Assembly (NCBI RefSeq): GCF_006439015.1
Contig: NZ_RCZG01000009.1
Span: 147,234 to 211,233 of the forward strand
DNA length: 64,000 nt
Origin: Mycolicibacterium hodleri
GTDB taxonomy: Bacteria; Actinomycetota; Actinomycetes; Mycobacteriales; Mycobacteriaceae
Direction: 5' to 3'
Shown in pieces: positions 53,801 to 61,623 of this stretch. The notes under the pieces were generated by a model, which saw only the letters and a program-made list of their open reading frames with translations, was not told the DNA's origin and ran no database searches. The translations under genes were made by a program, and so were the position numbers. How positions within the stretch are numbered: the first letter of the stretch is position 1; the number at the start of each line of letters is the position of its first letter.

Positions 53801-56234
53801 CAGTGCCGACGGCCTGGCTGAAGCGCACCGGATTACGCAGGTTGGCCAACCAGTAATCGGCACCGAACATCGGCGCCTCACCCGCGTAGCCGGTGGTGCT
53901 GAGGATCGGGATCTTCGGCGTCACGGGCTGCAGATGGGAAAGCGCGCTACGCAATTCGGGAAGGATCGGGTCGATCGTCGGGTGATGCGATGCGACGTCC
54001 ACCTCGATGCGCCGCGCCAACCGACCTTGGCCGTCGACGATCGCGACCAGTGCGTCGACCTGCTCCGGGGGTCCCGCGATGACGGACTGCCGAGGCGACG
54101 CGTACACCGCCAACGTGACGTCGGGGTGGTCGGCGATCAACTTCTCGGCTGCCGCCGCGTCGAGCTCGAGCAATGCCATCGCACCCTGACCCGACAGCCG
54201 CGACATCAACCGCGACCGGGTGGCGATGACGTCCAATCCCTCGGCTGGAGTCAGGGCGCCGGCCACCACGGCTGCCGTGACCTCGCCCATCGAGTGTCCG
54301 ATCACCGCATCGGGTTCGATGCCGTAGGACCGCCACAACTCGGTCAGAGCCAGTTGCATCCCGACGAGGACCGGCTGAATCCGGTCGATGCCGACCACCG
54401 GCTCACCGGCGTCCAGCACCTCACGCAGCGAGAAGCCCACCTTCTCGACGAAGATCGGGTCCAGTTCGGCGACCGCGGCCGCGAAGGCCGGCTCGTCGGC
54501 CAGCAGCTGCCGACCCATGCCGGGCCACTGGGCGCCCTGACCGGAGTAGAGGAACACCGTGCCAGAGCGGCGCGATGCGTCATGGGTGGGTACCACCCCT
54601 GGCGCGGGCTTGCCCAAGGCAAGCGCACGGAGGCCGGCCACCGCTTCGTCCCGATCACGGGCACACACCGTGGCGAGGGTGCTGAAGCGGCTGCGGTGGT
54701 GGTTGATGCTGTTGGCGACGTCCGCGAGCGGAGCAGCGGCGCCGTCGCCCTCCAGCCAGTCGGCCAGCATTCCTGCCATAGTCGCGACGCGCTGCGCCGT
54801 CTTGCCCGACACGACCAGTGTCGTCACCGCAGGGGTCACGCCTTCGGCAGCCACCGGCGCGGAATCCGGTCCCTGCTCGAGGACGATGTGGGCGTTGGTC
54901 CCACCCATGCCGAACGAGGACACGGCGGCCCGACGCGGACCCTCGGCCTCGGGCCACGGCGCCGATTCGGTGGGAACGAACAGTCGAGTCGACGCATGGT
55001 CGATGGTCGGGTTCCACTTCGCGAAGTGAAGATTGGGCGGGATGTGCGCCCGCTGGAGCGAGAGCACGGTCTTGATGAAGCCCGCGATGCCGGCGGCCGC
55101 CTCGAGGTGCCCCATATTGGTCTTCACGGCGCCGAGCGCGCACTGACCCGTGCCACGGCCATACACGGCCGCCAAGGCGTCGAACTCGATCGGATCACCC
55201 AAAGCTGTTCCGGTGCCGTGAGTTTCGATGAAGTTCACCGAATCGGCGGTGACATCCGCGGCCTTCAGTGCGCGCTTGATGACGTCGCGCTGGGACGGCG
55301 CATTGGGCGCAGTCAGCCCGTTGGAGCGACCGTCCTGGTTGACCGCCGAGCCGCGAACGACCGCCAGCACCCGGTCCCCGTCGCGTACCGCGTCGGTGAG
55401 CCGCTTGAGCACCACGACACCGGCACCCTCGCCGCGGACGAAGCCGTCCGCCCTCGAATCGAAGGCGTGGCAACGTCCGCGGGGAGACAACATGCCCCAC
55501 TTCGCAAGTGCGAGTTGCGTTTCCGGGCGAAGATTGAGGCTGACCCCACCGGCCAGGGCCAGATCGCTCTCGCGCATCCGCAGGCTCTGGCAGGCCAGGT
55601 GGATGGAGACCAGCGACGATGAGCAGGCGGTGTCCACCGCGACGGCCGGACCGCGCAGACCCAGCAGGTAAGAGATCCGGCCGACGGTCACGCTGTGGGC
55701 GTTGCCCGTGGCGGAGTAGGCATCGATCGTGTCGGGATTACCCGCCGAGGCGTTCTGATATTCCGTGTAATAGACACCCATCATCACCGCGGTCTGGGTC
55801 TCCCCCAGCTGATCCGGCGCGATCCCCGCATGCTCCAACGCTTCCCAGGCAACCTCGAGCAGCACCCGCTGCTGAGGATCCATCGCGACGGCCTCCCGCG
55901 GGGAGATGCCGAAGAAGTCGGCGTCGAAACCGCGGATGTCGGGCAGGAAGCCGCCCCACTTGGTGGGCATGCGCCCCGGGGCGAGGGGGTCGGCATCGTA
56001 GAACGCTTCGCCGTCCCAACGATCCGCAGGGACGTCACCGATCGCATCGGTGCCGTTGGCCAAGAGGTCCCAGTAGCGCTCGGGTCCGGAGGCGCCGCCG
56101 GGAAACCGGCATCCGATGCCGACCACTGCCACCGGCTCCGCACCGGCGATGCGTGAGGCCTTGTCGAACTGTTCCGCCAGGGCGACGCGCTGGTCGCCGC
56201 TCATGCCCGAGATCCTGTCGAAGATCGTCTTCAT
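50817..56234 (-). CDS. ppsD: Phthiocerol-type polyketide synthase PpsD (KS-AT-DH-KR-ACP)
   Basis: The protein has 1805 aa against 1827 in M. tuberculosis. KS: Cys204 in DTACSSSL. AT: GHSMGEVTAAV at about 647, with motif VDVASHHPTIDP (VASH, the kind found in the methylmalonyl-using PpsD). DH: HKVHGQPVMPGAGF at about 945 with the DAALQGL aspartate. KR: VTGGLGGVGLKV at about 1428, FSSVVSLLGSPGQAAYACANAW. ACP: LGMDSLMAVRM at about 1725, then a basic tail (RDRAQQRAAARQRAAT). There is no enoylreductase domain, as in M. tuberculosis, where a separate trans-acting ER (Rv2953) serves PpsD; none is in the window. Start ATG at 56234 overlaps the ppsC-type stop by one base. Confidence 0.93.
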   Translation of the reverse strand: MKTIFDRISGMSGDQRVALAEQFDKASRIAGAEPVAVVGIGCRFPGGASGPERYWDLLANGTDAIGDVPADRWDGEAFYDADPLAPGRMPTKWGGFLPDIRGFDADFFGISPREAVAMDPQQRVLLEVAWEALEHAGIAPDQLGETQTAVMMGVYYTEYQNASAGNPDTIDAYSATGNAHSVTVGRISYLLGLRGPAVAVDTACSSSLVSIHLACQSLRMRESDLALAGGVSLNLRPETQLALAKWGMLSPRGRCHAFDSRADGFVRGEGAGVVVLKRLTDAVRDGDRVLAVVRGSAVNQDGRSNGLTAPNAPSQRDVIKRALKAADVTADSVNFIETHGTGTALGDPIEFDALAAVYGRGTGQCALGAVKTNMGHLEAAAGIAGFIKTVLSLQRAHIPPNLHFAKWNPTIDHASTRLFVPTESAPWPEAEGPRRAAVSSFGMGGTNAHIVLEQGPDSAPVAAEGVTPAVTTLVVSGKTAQRVATMAGMLADWLEGDGAAAPLADVANSINHHRSRFSTLATVCARDRDEAVAGLRALALGKPAPGVVPTHDASRRSGTVFLYSGQGAQWPGMGRQLLADEPAFAAAVAELDPIFVEKVGFSLREVLDAGEPVVGIDRIQPVLVGMQLALTELWRSYGIEPDAVIGHSMGEVTAAVVAGALTPAEGLDVIATRSRLMSRLSGQGAMALLELDAAAAEKLIADHPDVTLAVYASPRQSVIAGPPEQVDALVAIVDGQGRLARRIEVDVASHHPTIDPILPELRSALSHLQPVTPKIPILSTTGYAGEAPMFGADYWLANLRNPVRFSQAVGTAAAEHSNFVEISPHPLLTHAITDTLAAAAPSKNVHVGATVNRDNPETLSFHTQLAAVRPPAYRTADSDGQVAGVGLADVPPTPWLHTSYWMADRSTGQQFTGSHPLLGLHLELPSGTGHVWQADVGTEPNPWLDDHKVHGQPVMPGAGFAEMALAAGCEALGLPVQEVEVVRLDVEQMLALDKQTRVTTQLVRDAVGTNRIEIYSHSDGGSWTRHAVATVAAGKADGPTLPTTGGEGGTPVSPADFYAELRKTGAHHGHAFAPLTRIVRTSGWSETEIVLADEATPHRGILLHPVMLDAALQGLAAAMPGESYSDAGEVTYLPVGMESIRVFGDVGRRARCRAEIISVDDTSGDTLGRVTLMDDAGRVTAQVAGVNLRRIQRRTVPLPLSQKLFDTTWLETETPSGDSVSGSFLVLIDDDAEATAADFTARFSSSSRRVITAELKDESAVLEAFASATADPELPPAGVIVFIGARAFDGSDADGEQAHARDLIWSVASTVRAISGGWHGKAPRLWLVSRDGLVVSGSDATGSGNPGTGTLRGLVRVLAYEHPELRATLLDLDSAGDAVAVFTAESEATGNDDVVAWRGGRRLVERLTRATLPAHRREPVVRQDASYIVTGGLGGVGLKVVNWLVESGAGRVVLNGRTGPSEELQAHLTQLGTGTEIVTVLGDVAEAGVAEKLVTAAEATGRSLGGILHSAAVLDDELVAGLTRESLDRIWAPKAAGAVRLHQATTSHELDWWVGFSSVVSLLGSPGQAAYACANAWLDGLVEWRRAAGLPATSIHWGQWSDVGLAREMTFSALDPITPAEGIEALEGVLAGGFTRVGVARLRLDRAADAFPEIRQLGYFTNLVEELQALDADDDWGGPDALRELDPEEAHRVITARLRKRISAIMGYSGTSAIEMDQALTELGMDSLMAVRMRNTVRGDFGVEPPVALILQGASLADLAVDLIRQLGLVEQDPGDRPNAVRDRAQQRAAARQRAATRRKAGQRQ

Positions 56235-59200
56235 CAGATACCGCTCTCACTGCCGGCCGGGGCCGACTCCACACTGTCGAACAACGCATCGAGCACACTG
56301 ATCGAATCGGATGTCACATCGAGGTCCTCGTCCTCCGGCGCCGTCTCGGGGGTGAGCAACTCCGCTACGAATGCCGCCATCGACGAGACCGTCGGGTGGT
56401 TCCACAACATTGTTGCCGACAAGTCGATCTGGACCAACTGCTTGGCGTCCCTGAGGAGGTTCATCGCCATCATCGAATCCAGGCCGAGCTCGGGGAACGG
56501 CGCATCCACGCCCACCGCCGCCACCGGCATTCCCAGTTCGCGAGCCAGGATGGCCCGCAACCTCGTCGTGAGTTCGCTGAGCATCTCCTCGGCGGTCATC
56601 TGCGACCATTCCGGCACCTCGACCGCCGGCGTGGACGCATCGGTCGCGGGCTGCACCGGAGTCGACTCCACCGGCGCGTAGTGCAAACCGCGGATGTCGA
56701 TGCACGTGCCGCCGTCGGCGCCCTTCGCGAGCACGTCGACGACGAGTTCGTCACCGGTCGTCCGGCGCCGACGAACCTCGACCGAGCCCTCTGGGTCGGC
56801 GAGCGGTACTCCGAACCGGATGCCTTCGACGGCGGCGGGCAACATCAGCCGGGGGTCGGCGCTGTCGGCGAGCCTGGCGACGTGAACGGCCGCATCGAGA
56901 AGTGCCACCGCCGACGCCTCCGGTACGGCGATCTTCGCGACCAAGGCCCCTTCGACCGACTCACGGGAACCCAACGACCAGGAGAAGGGCTGGCCCTCCA
57001 CTCCCCACTGCCGCTGCAGGTCGGGGATCGACGAACCGTCATGCGGCGCCACGTCCACGAACCCGTCCGAGGCGGCATCGTCGGCGACCGGTTCCGAGAT
57101 CCGGGCGCTGACGTGCCTGATCCAACGGTGGGCAGGGGTATCGGGACCGGCGCTCGACGACACCGTCAGCGACTCGCCGTCGGCGAATACCTGAATTACC
57201 CGCTGCTGGTCGACCACGATCGGATACTCGAACCGCACGTCACTCAGAGCTGACACGCCGACTTCTGCAGCAGCTACCGAAAGTGTCTGCAGCAGAACCG
57301 ATACCGGAACCACTTCGACACCACGCACCTGGTGGCCGCCCGGGTACGGCTTGGCGTCCGGCACCAGGCGCGCCTGCCACAGGTGCCCCGACGGGGCGGT
57401 GGTCGACGGCTCGCCGAACAGGGTGCCGGATGCTGGCAGGGCGACCTGCTCGATGCTCGCGCCGCTGTCTTCCGAGAGCAGGTGATCCAGCACGTGGAGC
57501 GAAGCCTTCATGCGATAGGCCTCGGCGAGGCGACCCCAGTCGGCTCCCACCACCACGGACTGCACGCCGGCGTCCGCACCGAGCATTCCTGGCAGCATGC
57601 GGATGGCAACCTCGTTCGGCATCGGAAGTAGTCCGGCGGCCGTCGTGGCTGGTTGCGCGTCGGCCCAGGACTTCCACAGCCCCCAGTCGACGACGGTGGC
57701 CGCAAGTCCGAGCGCGCGGCGCGCATAGGCGAACGTGTCGAGGAATGCGTTCGTCGCCGTGTAGTGACCGAGCATTCGCGAACCGAGGATTCCCGTGATC
57801 GACGAGAAGAGGACGAACCTTCGCACCGGGGTCTTCAGGGAGAGTCCGTGCAGTACCGAGGCGACATCCAACTTGGCTCGGAACATGGTGTTCACGTCGT
57901 CGTCGGTCATCTCACTGACTAGCGCTTCACCGCCCGCGAGCGACGCGAGGTAGATCCCGTCGAGTGGTGGGAGGTCGTTACCGAAGCGTGCGAACAACTC
58001 GGCCATCGCGACTTTGTCTGCCGCGTCGGCGGCAATCGAAATCAGTGTCGTGCCGCCCGGCGCCAACTCGGCAGCCAGGGTGTCGAGTTCGGAGCCACCT
58101 CGACGGGAGACGGCGACGATGGTGGCCGCACCCATCTCGGCGAGTTGCCGGACGAGATGCGGGCCGACGTTTCCGGTGGCGCCGATCACCAGATGGCTGG
58201 TGTCGGCCTCCAGTCGAGTCACCGCCAGCGCGGGCGCCAGTCGACGTTCGAGGCGCGGCACCCGCCGGACACCGCTCTGGTACACGACCTGGTCTTCGCC
58301 ATCGACGGTGGCCGCCTCGGCCGCCACATACTCGGCGACGAACTCGGGCGGTGCCGAATCGTCGACATCGATGATCCGCCCCCAGAACTCGGGATGCTCC
58401 AGCGCCAAGGTCCGACCCAGACCCCAAAGCACTGCGTGCGCGGGGTTGGCTCGGTCGCCCTCGTCGATCGGCTGGGCGTTGCGAGTGACGATGTGCAACC
58501 TCGGCGGTGCCGCCATTCCAGCGAGTGCGGTGACCAGCCGCCGGACCGAGTTGAACAGGCCGTAACCCGCCTCGACGTCCAAGCGCGCAGACGGCATCGA
58601 CGGCGCGAAGACGACGTTCTCCACACCGCTCAGGGCATCGAGCAGGGCCGTCTGATGGCCGTCATCGGAGAGCATCGACGGTGCGTGCACGCGAGAATCC
58701 GCACCGAGCAGGTCTCCCAGATCAGTCCCGTACTCGTCTTCCGCCAGCACCAGCCACGACCCGTCGCCCGACGGCGTGGTAGCGCGCGGCAATTCGCGGG
58801 CGGGCCAGGTCAGCTCGTACAACCAGTCGTTGAACTCACCTTCGGTGGTCGGCGCACCCGTGTCGGCCGGCGCACTCTGGCGCTCCCCGACGGGCGCCTC
58901 CGGGGCCTGCAGCCAGTGGTGGGTGTGCTGCCAGGGCGTCGCGGGAAGGACGGGATGCGGTTCGACCGGATGGACGGAGACGGGCGGCCGGACGGTATGG
59001 GTGGCGTTCAGATTGGTACGGAATGTCAACGTGTCGTTGGTGTCCCGCTGCAGCGTTCCGAGGCCGTGGTGATGCGTTCCCTTCAACGTGTCGGTGATCG
59101 CATAGGTGAGAAGGGGGTGCGGGCTGACCTCGACGAAGAATGCATGTTTCTCGGCGGCGTCGGCGACCGCGTGCGTGAACCTCACGGGGTTGCGCAAGTT

Positions 59201-61618
59201 GGCCGCCCAGTGTTCGGCATCGAAACCGTCCGTGCCGTCGGTCGCCCGATCGCCGGTGGTCACGATGATCGGGATCGTCGGCTGCTGCGGCGACAGGCCC
59301 GCCAGCTCCCTGCGAAGGTCCGGCAGGATGGGATCAATGATGGAGTGGTGGGACGCCACGTCGACGTCGACCCGGCGCGCCAAGCGGTTTTGGCCGTCAA
59401 CCACCGCGATCACGGCATCGACCTGTTCCGGCGACCCCGCGATGACCGTCTGACTCGGTGACGCGTAGACCGCCACGGTGACACCCGGATACTCGGCGAT
59501 CAGTTGCTCGGCGGCAGCGGCGTCCAGCTCCAGCAGGGCCATCGCTCCCTGGCCCGAGAGTCGGGCCATCAGGCGCGACCGCGTCGCTATCACTCGGAGA
59601 CCGTCTGCCTCGCTGAGCGCGCCGGCGACCACCGCGGCCGTCACCTCACCCATCGAGTGGCCGATCACCGCATCGGGCGTCACCCCGTGGGAACGCCACA
59701 GCGCGGTGAGCGCCAACTGAATGCCGACGAGCACGGGCTGAATGCGGTCGATCCCGACGACGGTTTCACCAGACTCGAGGACGTCGCGCAGCGAGAACCC
59801 GACCTGCTCGGTGAACACCGGATCCAGATCGGCGACCGCGGCCGCGAAGGCCGGTTCGTCTGCCAGCAGGCGTCGGCCCATGCCTGCCCACTGCGAACCC
59901 TGGCCGGAGTAGAGGAACACCGTGCCCGTGCCGCACTGCCCGTCGTGAGGGCCGACGACGCCCGGCGCCGGGTAATCCCCCGCCAACGCTCGCAAGCCAG
60001 CTACCGCCTGGGCGGCATCCGATGCTGCCACGGTGGCGAACTTGGCGTGCTGCGCCCGATGGTGGTTCAAGGTGTGGGCGACGTCGACCAGAGCAGTGTC
60101 AGCGCCGGCACCCTCCATCCAGTCGGCTAGCCGAGCTGCCGTCGCGGCGATCCGCGACGGCGTCTTGCCCGTCACCACCAACGTACTGACGGGTGGGTTC
60201 GCTTCCGCTGCAACGGGTTCGGTGACAGGAGCTTGCTCGACCAACACATGGGCGTTGGTGCCACTGACGCCAAACGACGACACCGCCGCCCGTCGCGGAC
60301 GACTGACGGTAGGCCACTGCATGGGTTTCGCCGCAATGGTGAAGCGCGATGCACCCTCGCCGGCCTGGGGGGTCAGGCGCTTGAAGTGAAGTTGTTTCGG
60401 GATGTGCCCGTGGTACACGCTCAACACCGTCTTGATGAAGCCCGTGACACCGGCCGCCGACTCCAGGTGCCCCAGATTCGTCTTCACCGAGCCCAGCACC
60501 AACGGTGCGGATTCGCCGCGATCGGAATACACCTGGCTCAAGGCGTCGAGTTCGATCGGATCGCCCAGCGCGGTTCCGGTTCCGTGCGCCTCGACGTAGT
60601 CCACGTCCGACGGCTCCAGCCGGGACGTCCGCAGAGCCGCGCGCATCAGTTCCTGCTGCGCCGGTCCGTTGGGCACCGTTTGACCGCTGCTGGCGCCGTC
60701 CTGGTTCACCGCCGAGCCTCGCACCACCGCGAGAACCCGATCGCCGTCGCGCTCGGCATCGCTCAGGCGCTTGAGCACGACGACGCCGCATCCCTCGCTA
60801 CGCACGTAGCCGTTGGCGTCCGCGTCGAACGTCTTGCAGGTGCCGTCGGGGGCGAGCATGCCCCACCGCGAGCAGGCGATGCTGTTCTCCGGGCTCAGGA
60901 TCAAATTGACGCCGGCGGCCAGCGCCTGATCGCTTTCCCCGCGGCGCAGGCTCTGGCACGCCAGGTGGATCGACACCAATGACGACGAACATGCGGTATC
61001 GCTGACCACCGCGGGACCCCGCACGCCGAGGAAGTACGACAGCCGCCCCGCGGCGAAGTTCGGCGCATTTCCGAACGGAATATAGGGGTCGATGTCCTCC
61101 GGACGCAGTTTTCCGGCGACGGAGTGGTAGTAGTCGTTCGCCGTCATGCCCACGAACACGGAGGTTTGGGTGCCACGTATGGCACGCGGATTGATGCCCG
61201 CGTTCTCCAAGGCCTCCCATGCGACTTCCAACAGCAACCGCTGCTGCGGATCCATCGCGGCGGCCTCGCGGGGCGCGATGTTGAAGAACTCCGCGTCGAA
61301 CTCATCTGGTTGCCACGAGGTCAGGAACCCGCCCTCGCGGTTGCAGATCGTGCCGGCCACGGTGTGGTCATCCGAGTAGTACTGGTCGGCATCCCACCGT
61401 TCGGCGGGAACCCGGATGACGCCACTGGCACCGTCCTGCAACAACTTCCAGTAGTCGTCGACGTCGTTCACCCCACCGGGCAACCGGCAGCCGATACCCA
61501 CGACCGCGATCGGCTCGGTTTCGGCCCGCTCCGCCACCTGAAGTCGCGCGGTCAGGTCATCGATCTTGCGTAGCGCCTCGGTGATGATCGCTCGGCGGTC
61601 AGGCGACGCAGCAGTCAT
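56234..61618 (-). CDS. ppsC: PpsC-type polyketide synthase with unusual KS-AT-KR-DH-ACP order
   Basis: The protein has 1794 aa against 2188 in M. tuberculosis PpsC. The N-terminal PDRRAIITEALRKIDDLTAR leader and KS (Cys210, SDTACSSSL) and AT (GHSMGE at about 655, VDVASHH at about 757) are PpsC-like. Then DH-ER-KR is not found. Instead comes a KR with LVIGATGNVGPHLVRQL, FSSITG (Ser1273) and LGHYTATNAF (Tyr1286), close to the PpsB-type KR next door. After it stands a hot-dog/DH-like domain with HQVRGVEVVP (His1429) and LLDAAVH (Asp1575), then ACP (LGLDSMM, Ser1715). No ER glycine motif or GHGxE-like segment is seen. The ATG at 61618 fits PpsC; a TTG at 61627 overlaps the upstream stop. Confidence 0.85.
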   Translation of the reverse strand: MTAASPDRRAIITEALRKIDDLTARLQVAERAETEPIAVVGIGCRLPGGVNDVDDYWKLLQDGASGVIRVPAERWDADQYYSDDHTVAGTICNREGGFLTSWQPDEFDAEFFNIAPREAAAMDPQQRLLLEVAWEALENAGINPRAIRGTQTSVFVGMTANDYYHSVAGKLRPEDIDPYIPFGNAPNFAAGRLSYFLGVRGPAVVSDTACSSSLVSIHLACQSLRRGESDQALAAGVNLILSPENSIACSRWGMLAPDGTCKTFDADANGYVRSEGCGVVVLKRLSDAERDGDRVLAVVRGSAVNQDGASSGQTVPNGPAQQELMRAALRTSRLEPSDVDYVEAHGTGTALGDPIELDALSQVYSDRGESAPLVLGSVKTNLGHLESAAGVTGFIKTVLSVYHGHIPKQLHFKRLTPQAGEGASRFTIAAKPMQWPTVSRPRRAAVSSFGVSGTNAHVLVEQAPVTEPVAAEANPPVSTLVVTGKTPSRIAATAARLADWMEGAGADTALVDVAHTLNHHRAQHAKFATVAASDAAQAVAGLRALAGDYPAPGVVGPHDGQCGTGTVFLYSGQGSQWAGMGRRLLADEPAFAAAVADLDPVFTEQVGFSLRDVLESGETVVGIDRIQPVLVGIQLALTALWRSHGVTPDAVIGHSMGEVTAAVVAGALSEADGLRVIATRSRLMARLSGQGAMALLELDAAAAEQLIAEYPGVTVAVYASPSQTVIAGSPEQVDAVIAVVDGQNRLARRVDVDVASHHSIIDPILPDLRRELAGLSPQQPTIPIIVTTGDRATDGTDGFDAEHWAANLRNPVRFTHAVADAAEKHAFFVEVSPHPLLTYAITDTLKGTHHHGLGTLQRDTNDTLTFRTNLNATHTVRPPVSVHPVEPHPVLPATPWQHTHHWLQAPEAPVGERQSAPADTGAPTTEGEFNDWLYELTWPARELPRATTPSGDGSWLVLAEDEYGTDLGDLLGADSRVHAPSMLSDDGHQTALLDALSGVENVVFAPSMPSARLDVEAGYGLFNSVRRLVTALAGMAAPPRLHIVTRNAQPIDEGDRANPAHAVLWGLGRTLALEHPEFWGRIIDVDDSAPPEFVAEYVAAEAATVDGEDQVVYQSGVRRVPRLERRLAPALAVTRLEADTSHLVIGATGNVGPHLVRQLAEMGAATIVAVSRRGGSELDTLAAELAPGGTTLISIAADAADKVAMAELFARFGNDLPPLDGIYLASLAGGEALVSEMTDDDVNTMFRAKLDVASVLHGLSLKTPVRRFVLFSSITGILGSRMLGHYTATNAFLDTFAYARRALGLAATVVDWGLWKSWADAQPATTAAGLLPMPNEVAIRMLPGMLGADAGVQSVVVGADWGRLAEAYRMKASLHVLDHLLSEDSGASIEQVALPASGTLFGEPSTTAPSGHLWQARLVPDAKPYPGGHQVRGVEVVPVSVLLQTLSVAAAEVGVSALSDVRFEYPIVVDQQRVIQVFADGESLTVSSSAGPDTPAHRWIRHVSARISEPVADDAASDGFVDVAPHDGSSIPDLQRQWGVEGQPFSWSLGSRESVEGALVAKIAVPEASAVALLDAAVHVARLADSADPRLMLPAAVEGIRFGVPLADPEGSVEVRRRRTTGDELVVDVLAKGADGGTCIDIRGLHYAPVESTPVQPATDASTPAVEVPEWSQMTAEEMLSELTTRLRAILARELGMPVAAVGVDAPFPELGLDSMMAMNLLRDAKQLVQIDLSATMLWNHPTVSSMAAFVAELLTPETAPEDEDLDVTSDSISVLDALFDSVESAPAGSESGI

Positions 61619-61623
61619 GCCAC

